A stretch of 64,000 bases of DNA. Origin: Anaerolineales bacterium. GTDB taxonomy: Bacteria; Chloroflexota; Anaerolineae; Anaerolineales; UBA6663. The notes beneath the pieces were generated by a model. It saw only the letters and a program-made list of their open reading frames with translations, did not search any database and had not been told where the DNA came from. Each line of letters starts with the position of its first letter. The first letter of the stretch is position 1. This document shows, one piece after another, positions 1-7,631 of this stretch. The position numbers were made by a program, and so were the translations under genes. The stretch lies in contig JADZEK010000044.1 of assembly GCA_020850595.1 (NCBI GenBank), positions 1 to 64,000 of the forward strand. Direction: 5' to 3'.

Positions 1-257
1 CCGCCCTGCCGGATGTGCCGGTTCTCGGCCCACACCTGGCCGCCCTGCCGGATGTGCCGGTTCTCGGCCCACACCTGGCCGCCCTGCCGGATGTGCCGGT
101 TCTCGGCCCACACCTGGCCGCCCTGCCAGATATGCCGGTTCGCAGCCCAAGCCTGACCGCCCTGCCGGATGTGCCGGTTCTCGGCCCACACCTGGCCGCC
201 CTGCCAGGTATGCCGGTTCCCGGCCCACACCTGGCCGCCCTGCCGGATGTGCCGGTT
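1..257. repeat. 39-bp tandem repeat (minisatellite), cut by the window edge
   Basis: Six full 39-bp units start at 1, 40, 79, 118, 157 and 196, and a seventh matches for 23 bases (235-257). Units 1-3 and 5 are identical; units 4 and 6 carry a few substitutions. Because 39 is a multiple of 3, frames stay open. The + strand reads a 13-residue unit like VPVLGPHLAALPD, and the - strand reads QVWAENRHIRQGG. Neither reading has a convincing start or a non-repetitive body inside the window. The array probably continues to the left. Confidence 0.95.
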
Positions 258-397
258 TGCCGCTGCCCCGCCGCTCCTCCTGAAATCTGCCCGAACTTCG
301 GCTAAAATACATCTGTGCCGGTCAAAGAGGCCGGCCATCTGCAACCCTGTCAGACGGGGTGAAGGCTGCTTTGCTCCCCGTCCTAGAAACTACGCCG

Positions 398-2572
398 ATG
401 GATTTCCTCGAAGGCACGGTCGAGCGCATTACCTACCACAACGCCGAAAACGGCTACTCCGTTATTCGCCTCAAGCCGCCGCGCACCGTGGACCTGGTGA
501 CGCTCATCGGCAACATGCCCGAGCTGACTCCCGGCGAGTACCTGCGCCTGCGAGGCCAATGGGTGTCCAACGCCGACTACGGCCGCCAATTCAAGGTGGA
601 GCATTGCGAGCAGACCTTGCCCGCCACTGTGGAAGGCATTCGGCGCTACCTCGGCTCGGGCCTCATTAAGGGCGTCGGCCCCAAGACGGCTGACCGCATC
701 GTTGAGACGTTTGGCAAAGACACCCTCGCCGTGATTGACACCGAGCCTGAACGCCTGCGCCAGGTGCCCGACATCGGGCCCAAGCGTTACCACCTCATCC
801 GCGAGGCGTGGGAGACGCAGAAGCACATCAAGGAAGTGATGGTGTTTCTGCAGGGCCACGGCATTACCACCGGCTTGGCCGTCAAGATCTACAAGCAGTA
901 CGGCGACGACGCGCTCACCGTCGTGCGGTCAGACCCCTACCAGTTGGCCCGCGACATTTGGGGCATCGGCTTTCGCACCGCCGACAAGATCGCCCGCGCC
1001 CTCGGGCTGCCCCCCGACGCGCCCTCGCGCCTCGAAGCCGGCCTGGCCCACGCGCTCAGCGAGGCGGCTGACGATGGGCATGTCTACCTGCCGCAGGGTG
1101 AACTGCTGCGCCAGGGCGCCGAGCTGTTGGAACTGGCGGCCGACGTGCTGCCGCCCGCGCTCGACCGGCTCGAGCAGGCGCGGCTCATCCAGCGTGACAC
1201 GCTGCCCGGCGGCGCCGAGCCGGCGGTTTACCTCATGCCCTTCTATCAGGCCGAGGTCAAGGTAGCCGAACGGCTGCTGGCGCTGCTAAATGCGCCCAAG
1301 TCGCGTCTGCCTGACTTCGCCAACGTAGATTGGGCGACGGCCTTTGACGGGCTGCAACTCGGCGGCGCCGCGGTGACCCTCTCGGCCGAGCAGCGGCTGG
1401 GCGTGCAGACCGCCCTGACGAACAAGGTGTGTGTGCTCACCGGCGGCCCCGGCACCGGCAAGACCACCACGCTGCGTACGCTCATCCACCTGCTCGAGCG
1501 CAAGCAGCACTCCGTGGCGCTGGCCTCCCCCACCGGGCGCGCCGCCAAGCGCCTGGCCGAGGCCACCGGCCGTGCCGCGCAGACCATCCACCGGCTGTTG
1601 GGCTTCTCGCCGCAGGGCGGTTTCTCCCACAACGAGCAGCAGCGCCTGCCCGCGCACATGGTCGTCATAGACGAGGTGTCTATGCTCGACTTGGTGCTTA
1701 CGAACAACCTCCTCAAGGCCGTAGACCCCGCCGCGCACCTGCTGTTCGTCGGCGACGTGGACCAACTGCCCTCCGTCGGCGCCGGCAATGTGCTCAACGA
1801 CCTGGTGCAGTCCGGGCAGGTTCCGGTGGTGCGCCTGCAAACCATCTTCCGCCAGGCGGCGGGCAGCCATATCATCACCAATGCCCACCGCATCAACCAC
1901 GGTCAGGCCCCGGTGTTCGAGCGCGACTCGGATGACTTCTTCCTGTTTGCCGAGGACGAGCCTGAGGCGGCGGCGACGCGGCTGGTGGAAGTCGTGCAGA
2001 CCCGCATCCCGCGCAAGTTTGGGTTGGACCCGCTGACCGAGATACAGGTGCTCGCCCCCATGCACCGCGGCGACGTGGGCGTGGCTCGCCTGAACGAGCG
2101 CTTGCAGGCGGCCCTCAACCCGCCCGCGCCCGGTAAGGCTGAGCGTCAGACGGGCGGGCGGCTCTACCGCGTGGGCGACCGGGTGATGCAGATCCGTAAT
2201 AACTACCAAAAGGAAGCCTTCAACGGCGACATCGGCCGGGTGGCTGATATTGACGTGCAGAACCAGACGCTGGCGGTGGTCTTCGACGGCCGCCCTGTGC
2301 TGTATGAGTGGAGCGAGTGCGACGAGCTGGTGCACGCCTTCGCCGTCAGCATCCACAAGTCGCAGGGCAGCGAGTTCAAGGCGGTGGTGGTGCCGCTGCT
2401 GACGCAGCACTACATGATGCTACAGCGCAACTTACTCTACACCGCTGTCACGCGCGCCAAGCAGCTTTGCGTGTTGGTGGGCACGCGCAAGGCCATTAAC
2501 ATCGCCGTGCGGAACGCCAAGGTCGCCGCGCGCTTCACCGGCCTGGCGGCGCGGCTGGGAGCAGCTCCATGA
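398..2572 (+). CDS. recD2: RecD2-type 5'-3' DNA helicase (SF1B, RecD/TraA family)
   Basis: This is a 724-residue helicase of the RecD2 type found in bacteria that use RecD outside a RecBCD complex. It has an N-terminal OB-like region and then helix-hairpin-helix segments near residues 90 (KGVGPKTADRI), 125 and 188 (GIGFRTADKI). The Walker A loop GGPGTGKT starts at residue 349 and Walker B VVIDE at 422. The C-terminal UvrD-like motifs are HKSQGSEF near 653 and YTAVTRAK near 681. The ATG at 398 gives the usual family N-terminus (DFLEGTVERI); a GTG at 359 is an in-frame alternative. No clear Shine-Dalgarno precedes either start. A TAAAAT hexamer at 303-308 is a possible -10. The gene overlaps the next one by 4 bases (ATGA). 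Confidence 0.93.
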   Translation: MDFLEGTVERITYHNAENGYSVIRLKPPRTVDLVTLIGNMPELTPGEYLRLRGQWVSNADYGRQFKVEHCEQTLPATVEGIRRYLGSGLIKGVGPKTADRIVETFGKDTLAVIDTEPERLRQVPDIGPKRYHLIREAWETQKHIKEVMVFLQGHGITTGLAVKIYKQYGDDALTVVRSDPYQLARDIWGIGFRTADKIARALGLPPDAPSRLEAGLAHALSEAADDGHVYLPQGELLRQGAELLELAADVLPPALDRLEQARLIQRDTLPGGAEPAVYLMPFYQAEVKVAERLLALLNAPKSRLPDFANVDWATAFDGLQLGGAAVTLSAEQRLGVQTALTNKVCVLTGGPGTGKTTTLRTLIHLLERKQHSVALASPTGRAAKRLAEATGRAAQTIHRLLGFSPQGGFSHNEQQRLPAHMVVIDEVSMLDLVLTNNLLKAVDPAAHLLFVGDVDQLPSVGAGNVLNDLVQSGQVPVVRLQTIFRQAAGSHIITNAHRINHGQAPVFERDSDDFFLFAEDEPEAAATRLVEVVQTRIPRKFGLDPLTEIQVLAPMHRGDVGVARLNERLQAALNPPAPGKAERQTGGRLYRVGDRVMQIRNNYQKEAFNGDIGRVADIDVQNQTLAVVFDGRPVLYEWSECDELVHAFAVSIHKSQGSEFKAVVVPLLTQHYMMLQRNLLYTAVTRAKQLCVLVGTRKAINIAVRNAKVAARFTGLAARLGAAP

Positions 2573-3633
2573 GCAACCGGCGCCGTCCCGATCTCAGCCA
2601 CGTGGATAGTGCTGTGCTGGCCTACATTGAAGCGTTGGAGGCCGAGTTGGCTGAGCGTGCCCCAGCGCCGCCCACTACCGAGCCTGCCGCCGCGGCCGCG
2701 CCAGGGCCGAGCGAGCCGCCGACCACCCTCAATGTCGTGACCATCAGCCGGGCGGCGCTGGCCAAGCGCACCCCACGCCATCGGTACGACCGGCAGCGGC
2801 GTGGCGGCACAGGCGTTGTTGACTGGGAGGGCAGCGGCAGCGACTCGCCCGCCTGCGTCGCGGTGCTGGATGTGGCGCATGACCTCATCGTGATTACCAA
2901 CCACGGGCGGGCCTTTCATATAGCGGTTGACCATATCGCTGAGGCCCCGGTGCGCAGCCGCGGCCAGCCGCTGCTTCTCGGCGCGAACCTGCACCCCGAT
3001 GAGCATGTGGCCGCGGCGCTGCCCGCCGGGCGCGGCACGAACATCGCCCTGCTGACCGAGAGGGGCTATGTGCGGACGCTGCCCGCCCACGTGGTCGGGC
3101 AAGCCATGCCGCCGGGGACGACTGTCTTGCGCGCCACCGACTATGGTCCCGTATCCGCGGCCTGTTGGACGGAGGGCGCGGGTGACTTGTTCGTGGCCTC
3201 GCGGCGCGGTCTGGCCATTCGCTTCCCCGAACGAGCGCTGCCTGTGCCGGGCGGCCTGGGCCTGCGTCTGGAGGCCGGCGACGTGGCCGTGGCGATCGAA
3301 GCTGTGCAGCCGCCCGATGGCGAGGCGCTGTTTCTGTTGGGGGCCGATGGGCGCGGCACGGTGCGGCTGATGGCCGGGTTCGCGGCGAACAAGGCGCCCG
3401 GCGGCGGTGGCAAGCTGGCGTTGAAGACCTATCAGTTGATCGGTGTGATTGCGGTGGGGGTGACCGATGACCTATTCATTGTTTCGCGGCTGGGCAAGGT
3501 CATCCGCTTTCGCGCCGGCGAAGTGCCGCCGAAAGAAAGCGTGGTGCAGGGCGTAAACTGCATGGCGCTGCGGGGGGATGCCTGCGCCGCGTTGACGGCC
3601 ACCCCCATGCCGATGCCGCTGCCCGGTAGTTAG
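2569..3633 (+). CDS. Stand-alone GyrA/ParC C-terminal-like beta-pinwheel protein
   Basis: This 354-residue protein begins with a short charged, helical N-terminus and an Ala/Pro-rich linker (about residues 1-75). It then shows repeated blades of the form seen in the GyrA C-terminal DNA-wrapping domain: IVITNHGRAFHI near 106, LLTERGYVRTL near 160, VASRRGLAIRF near 207 and IVSRLGKVIRF near 303. There is no breakage-reunion domain or catalytic tyrosine region, so it cannot be a whole topoisomerase subunit. By family it should bind or wrap DNA. Its ATGA overlap with recD2 implies co-translation and perhaps a joint role in DNA processing; that link is inference. Confidence 0.78.
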   Translation: MSNRRRPDLSHVDSAVLAYIEALEAELAERAPAPPTTEPAAAAAPGPSEPPTTLNVVTISRAALAKRTPRHRYDRQRRGGTGVVDWEGSGSDSPACVAVLDVAHDLIVITNHGRAFHIAVDHIAEAPVRSRGQPLLLGANLHPDEHVAAALPAGRGTNIALLTERGYVRTLPAHVVGQAMPPGTTVLRATDYGPVSAACWTEGAGDLFVASRRGLAIRFPERALPVPGGLGLRLEAGDVAVAIEAVQPPDGEALFLLGADGRGTVRLMAGFAANKAPGGGGKLALKTYQLIGVIAVGVTDDLFIVSRLGKVIRFRAGEVPPKESVVQGVNCMALRGDACAALTATPMPMPLPGS

Positions 3634-3654
3634 GGAATATGAACAACACTGTGG

Positions 3655-3678
3655 GCCGCCCGGCCGACACGGGGCGGC
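3655..3678. terminator. Hairpin between convergent genes
   Basis: A 7-bp perfect GC stem (3655-3661 with 3672-3678) and a 10-nt loop lie between the stop at 3633 (+) and the stop at 3700 (-). There is no U-rich tail on either side, so terminator function is only likely from its position. Confidence 0.35.
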
Positions 3679-3699
3679 TCATCGTCATTCAGGCGGTGA

Positions 3700-5319
3700 C
3701 TACGGTGTTGGGGGTGTACCCGCGCGCAGGTACGTGCCGCGCCCCGTGCCCCACAGTACCCGCGCCTCAGCCGTGCCCGGTAGGTCAAAAGCCACCAGTC
3801 CGCTGTTGGCAGTTTGGATGACGACCTCCAGGTCGGCGTCAGCGTCAATGTTCGCCAGCGTCGGCGCGGCCATGGCCCCGTTCCAGTCCTCGCTCGGGGC
3901 TGTCGGCAAGTCGCGGACGTAGAGCAAGTCGCCGAAGGCAGTCAGTACATACAGTCGTCCCGGCGCGTTGCTGCCGTGTTCCGACCAATCGGTCAGGATG
4001 ACCTCCGCATGACCGTTGTTGTCCAGGTCGGCCACCACTGGCTCAGAGGGCAACCGGTAGTAGCCCTCGGCGGCGTGGTAGACCGAGAAGGGCCAGTTGC
4101 TATGTTCGGTGCCGTCTAGCCAATAGGCATGCAGCCGGCCGTCGTAGCCGGGGTAAAGGATCTCTAGCTCGCCGTCGCCGTCCAGGTCGGCCGTGGCCGG
4201 GTTAGGCTGGCCGTTCTCAATGACGCCGTAGTCCTCACTCAGCGGGGCGGCGGCCCCGTCGGGCACAGGGATCACAGTCCAATCGTAGCCGCTGCTCGCC
4301 CAGCGCGTGCGGTCGCGGTTGAAGATGAACAGCCCGTTGTACAGCCCCGGCGGGTGGCCCACGTCGCAGTCGTAAACGTTGCCGACGACGACAATTTCGA
4401 TCCCGCCGTTGTCGTCCAGGTCGGCCAGGGTCGGGGCCGTGGCGGCGAAATTCGGCCGGTGCTCCACGCCGCAATTGGCATAGCCGATCAGGTCCACAGC
4501 GTGATCCACGTGCACGCCCACGCGGCTCCACACTTTCTGGGGGTCACCGAGCTTGCTGTAAATCAAGCTCGCAAGCATCTGCGTGCCGTCGTCCTGGTAG
4601 GCGGTGATGTAGTGCACGTCCGACGGGCCGATGATCTCGCCCCGGCCGTCGTGGTCCAGGTCGGCTACGCCGATGTTCTCGTTGTAAGCCCCAGCCGAAT
4701 AGCCGTTGGTGTTGCTGTCGGGGCTGTGCTGGGGCCAATGTCCGGCGCGCACGCTGCCGTCGTGCTCGTAGACGAACCACTGGCTGTCCGAACGGGTTGA
4801 GGCCACCAGAATCTCAAGGTTGCCGTCGTTCTCCAAGTCAGCCACGGCCAGCGAGCGCAACTCGGCCCCCGGCGTGGGCTGGCGCGAAAGCGTGATTGTG
4901 CCGGCGCCGTTGATGATGTCGAAGTAACCGTCGCTGTGCGCCGCCACGATCTCCAGTCCACCTGCGCCGTCCAGGTTGGCGATCACAATGTCAGGCCAGA
5001 CCCGGTTGTCGTCCGACTCCACGCGCCACTCCAGCGCGCCCGTCGCGCCACTGAGCGCTACCACGTCGTAGGCGCCGCCCACCACCTCGGCCTGGCCATC
5101 GTTGTCAATATCCGCCACGGCCGGCGATGCGTACCAACCGGTTTGGCAGCCCCACTGGAAACAGCCGCCGTAGGCCCACTTGAGCACGGGCGCGGCAGAT
5201 GGCACAGAGACCAGGGGCAAGTAAAGCGCGCCGGGCGGCCCGCCGCCCGCGGCTGGCGCGGCGCGCAGGTTGAGCAGCGATAAGACGGCCAGGGCGACGA
5301 AGGGGTAGTATTTGCGCAT
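3700..5319 (-). CDS. Secreted FG-GAP/VCBS repeat beta-propeller protein
   Basis: This 539-residue protein has an N-terminal signal peptide (MRKYY, then a hydrophobic stretch to about residue 25). The rest is a beta-propeller of repeated Ca-binding-type blades. I count eight copies of an ADLDNDGxxEIV-like motif, including ADIDNDGQAEVV, ADLENDGNLEIL, ADLDHDGRGEII, ADLDDNGGIEIV, ADLDGDGELEIL and ADLDNNGHAEVI. Just after the signal region it carries LYLPL, a motif also found at the C-terminal end of the secreted protein at 33901-35202. No catalytic domain is visible. Such proteins are usually extracellular binding or scaffold proteins; the ligand cannot be told from sequence. Confidence 0.85.
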   Translation of the reverse strand: MRKYYPFVALAVLSLLNLRAAPAAGGGPPGALYLPLVSVPSAAPVLKWAYGGCFQWGCQTGWYASPAVADIDNDGQAEVVGGAYDVVALSGATGALEWRVESDDNRVWPDIVIANLDGAGGLEIVAAHSDGYFDIINGAGTITLSRQPTPGAELRSLAVADLENDGNLEILVASTRSDSQWFVYEHDGSVRAGHWPQHSPDSNTNGYSAGAYNENIGVADLDHDGRGEIIGPSDVHYITAYQDDGTQMLASLIYSKLGDPQKVWSRVGVHVDHAVDLIGYANCGVEHRPNFAATAPTLADLDDNGGIEIVVVGNVYDCDVGHPPGLYNGLFIFNRDRTRWASSGYDWTVIPVPDGAAAPLSEDYGVIENGQPNPATADLDGDGELEILYPGYDGRLHAYWLDGTEHSNWPFSVYHAAEGYYRLPSEPVVADLDNNGHAEVILTDWSEHGSNAPGRLYVLTAFGDLLYVRDLPTAPSEDWNGAMAAPTLANIDADADLEVVIQTANSGLVAFDLPGTAEARVLWGTGRGTYLRAGTPPTP

Positions 5320-5399
5320 AGATGCTTCTTGCCCAGTTTACGCTCGGCAGCCCGGCCTGGCTAGTAGCCCTTGGTACGGGGGGGAGGCGACCGACGCTC

Positions 5400-5427
5400 T
5401 TGCCAAATTCAGCCCGGTGGGTATGAT
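5400..5427 (+). promoter_or_regulatory. Sigma70-type promoter for the HD-GYP gene
   Basis: TTGCCA (5400-5405), a 16-bp spacer and TATGAT (5422-5427). Transcription should start near 5434, about 30 nt before the ATG at 5466. Confidence 0.55.
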
Positions 5428-5465
5428 TGGCGACGTGGGTCGACTCCGCCCACTTTGAGTTCACG

Positions 5466-6563
5466 ATGCCTCTGCTTGAAACTGCGCCCGAAATTGCCCG
5501 CCTGGAAACGGTGCGGCGCTATCGCGTGCTCAACCTGGCGCCCGAGGTGGGCCTCAGCGATCTGACGGCGCTCGCGGCCCAAGTCTGTCAGACCTCCATA
5601 GCCGTGTTGGGCTTCTTCGATGCTGAGCAGTTTTGGGTCAAAGCGCAGCACAACCTGCCGCTGACCAGCGTGCCGCGCCAGTACGCCTTTCTTGCGCCGA
5701 AACGCCGCGACCCGATCCCAGACCTACTGGTCATCACCGACACGCTGGCCGATGCGCGCTGGGCGCAGCACCCAATGGTGGTGATGGGGCCGCGCATCCG
5801 ATTCTACGCGGGCGTGCCGCTTGTGGCCGAGGGCCATTGGCTGGGCACACTCGAAGTACTCGACCCAGCTCCCCGAGACTTAAGCGACGACCAGCGGCGT
5901 GGTCTGCTGGCCGTGGCGCGGCAGGTCATGGCGCAGTTGGAATTGCGCCGCGTGACGGCCGACCGCGACGACGTTGCGCGCCAACTGGCGCGTGCCAACA
6001 TTGAACTCAACGACGCCTACGACGCCACGCTGGAGAGTCTGGCGCGTGCGCTTGACCTGCGCGACAAGGAGGTAGATGGGCACCTGGTCCGAGTGGCCGA
6101 CATTACAGTGCGGCTGGCGCGAGCCATGGGTGTGCCCGAGGATGCGCTGGTTCACATCCGGCGCGGCGCCTTGTTGCACGACATTGGCAAGATGGTCATT
6201 CCCGACAGCGTGTTGCTGAAGCCCAGCGCCCTGACCGAGGACGAATGGGCAGTGATGCATCGCCATCCGGTCTACGCCCACGAGATGCTCGCCACTATCC
6301 CGCTGCTGGCCCCAGCGCTAGACATCCCTTACTGCCATCACGAACGCTGGGACGGCGAGGGCTACCCTCGCCAGTTGGCCGGCGAGGCCATCCCGCTGGC
6401 CGCCCGCATCTTCTCGGTAGTGGATGTGTGGGACGCGCTGCGCTCCGACCGGCCCTATCGCCCCGGCTGGCGTGACGAGCGCGTGCGCGACTATATTACC
6501 AAACGAGCCGGCGCCGATTTTGATCCGGCGGTCGTCGAAGCCTTCATGCAGTTCGACCTTTAG
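5466..6563 (+). CDS. GAF / HD-GYP domain protein (c-di-GMP phosphodiesterase type)
   Basis: A 365-residue soluble regulator. Residues about 20-160 form a GAF-like sensor (FFDAEQFWVK, then a conserved FYAGVPL stretch). The HD-GYP domain follows: LHDIGKMVIP near 237 gives the HD pair, and HHERWDGEGYP near 290 gives the HHE and GYP signature. Together these predict hydrolysis of cyclic di-GMP under control of the GAF domain. There is no receiver and no membrane segment. The ATG at 5466 matches the promoter position; an in-frame TTG at 5427 would fall within the -10. The next gene begins 7 bases after the stop, so the two may be co-transcribed. Confidence 0.88.
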   Translation: MPLLETAPEIARLETVRRYRVLNLAPEVGLSDLTALAAQVCQTSIAVLGFFDAEQFWVKAQHNLPLTSVPRQYAFLAPKRRDPIPDLLVITDTLADARWAQHPMVVMGPRIRFYAGVPLVAEGHWLGTLEVLDPAPRDLSDDQRRGLLAVARQVMAQLELRRVTADRDDVARQLARANIELNDAYDATLESLARALDLRDKEVDGHLVRVADITVRLARAMGVPEDALVHIRRGALLHDIGKMVIPDSVLLKPSALTEDEWAVMHRHPVYAHEMLATIPLLAPALDIPYCHHERWDGEGYPRQLAGEAIPLAARIFSVVDVWDALRSDRPYRPGWRDERVRDYITKRAGADFDPAVVEAFMQFDL

Positions 6564-6570
6564 GAGCCGG

Positions 6571-7557
6571 ATGCCAAACTCAAAGGTGTTCGTTACCCGC
6601 GCCATTCCGGCCGATGGCCTGGCGCTGCTCAACGGCCAGTCGGAAGTTGAAGTGGACGTGTGGCCCGACATGCTGCCACCCACATACGAGGAACTGACCC
6701 AGCGTGTCCGTGACTGCGCCGGGCTGATCAGCCTCGTGACCGATCGGGTGGATGCCCCGCTGCTGGCTGCTGCGCCCAACCTGCGCGTGGTCAGCCAGAT
6801 GGCGGTGGGCTTCGACAACATTGACCTGGCTGCCGCCACCGCGCGTCGCCTGCCGGTGGGCAACACACCCGGCGTGCTCACCGATGCCACCGCCGACTTT
6901 GCCTGGGCGCTGCTCATGGCCGCTGCCCGCCGCGTGGTTGAAGGCGACCGCTTTGTGCGTGCCGGTCATTGGAAGGCCTGGCACCCCACGTTGCTCGTCG
7001 GGCTAGAGGTGCACGGCGCGTCGTTGGGGCTGATCGGCTTTGGTCGCATTGGGCAGGCGGTGGCCCGCCGCGCGCGCGGCTTCGATATGCGCGTGCGCTA
7101 CTACAATGGCAGCGGCCCTGTGCCGGAGGCCGAGGCCGCCAGCGGAGCGACCTATGCGCCGCTCGACACGTTGCTGGCCGAGAGTGACTTCCTCAGCTTG
7201 CACGTGCCGCTGACTCTTGCCACGCGCCACCTCATCAACGCCACGGCGCTGGCCAAGGTCAAGCGCGGCGCGATCCTGGTGAACACAGCCCGCGGCGGCG
7301 TGGTGGACCAAGCCGCCCTGCACGCTGCTCTGACGAGTGGCCGCCTGGCCGCCGCCGGGCTGGACGTGACTGACCCCGAGCCGCTGCCGATGAACAGCCC
7401 GCTGCTGCAACTGGAGAACGTGGTCATTGCGCCGCACATCGCCAGCGGCAGCCTGCAAGCCCGCACGCGCATGGCGACCATGGCGGCGGAGAACATGCTG
7501 GCCGGCCTGCGCGGCGACCGCCTGCCATATTGTGTGAACCCCGAAGTCTACGGCTAG
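6571..7557 (+). CDS. D-isomer-specific 2-hydroxyacid dehydrogenase (glyoxylate/hydroxypyruvate reductase-like)
   Basis: A 328-residue NAD(P)-dependent dehydrogenase of the D-2-hydroxyacid family. It has the Rossmann loop GFGRIG starting at G156 and the catalytic set Arg241 (in ARGG), Glu270 (in DPEP) and His289 (in APHIAS). The fold and motifs fit reduction of glyoxylate or hydroxypyruvate, but the substrate cannot be fixed from sequence. The start is chosen from the good Shine-Dalgarno TAGGAG at 6561-6566, 4 bases upstream. It follows the HD-GYP gene closely with no obvious functional link. A strong hairpin follows the stop. Confidence 0.88.
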   Translation: MPNSKVFVTRAIPADGLALLNGQSEVEVDVWPDMLPPTYEELTQRVRDCAGLISLVTDRVDAPLLAAAPNLRVVSQMAVGFDNIDLAAATARRLPVGNTPGVLTDATADFAWALLMAAARRVVEGDRFVRAGHWKAWHPTLLVGLEVHGASLGLIGFGRIGQAVARRARGFDMRVRYYNGSGPVPEAEAASGATYAPLDTLLAESDFLSLHVPLTLATRHLINATALAKVKRGAILVNTARGGVVDQAALHAALTSGRLAAAGLDVTDPEPLPMNSPLLQLENVVIAPHIASGSLQARTRMATMAAENMLAGLRGDRLPYCVNPEVYG

Positions 7558-7576
7558 TTTTCGCAGGCAACACCAA

Positions 7577-7608
7577 ACGGCCCGCTGATCACTCGGTCAG
7601 CGGGCCGT
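7577..7608. terminator. Bidirectional hairpin between convergent genes
   Basis: A perfect 12-bp inverted repeat (ACGGCCCGCTGA at 7577-7588, complement at 7597-7608) with an 8-nt loop lies between the + dehydrogenase stop (7557) and the - ABC exporter stop (7632). It could end transcription from both sides, although a U-tract is lacking. Confidence 0.6.
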
Positions 7609-7631
7609 CCAGCTTGCGGCAGCGGCGAGGC

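Noticed and set aside
1-257. CRISPR array
   Set aside because: The repeats are directly adjacent with no variable spacers, so they cannot be a CRISPR array. No cas genes are present in the window.
15-305. An open frame of 96 codons across the 39-bp repeats
   Set aside because: Its body is only the repeat, the opposite strand is equally open, and it ends in unrelated low-complexity sequence. It has no ribosome site.
1286-2410. Long open frame on the - strand opposite recD2
   Set aside because: It mirrors the codon bias of the strong RecD2 gene in GC-rich DNA, and its product has no recognisable domain.
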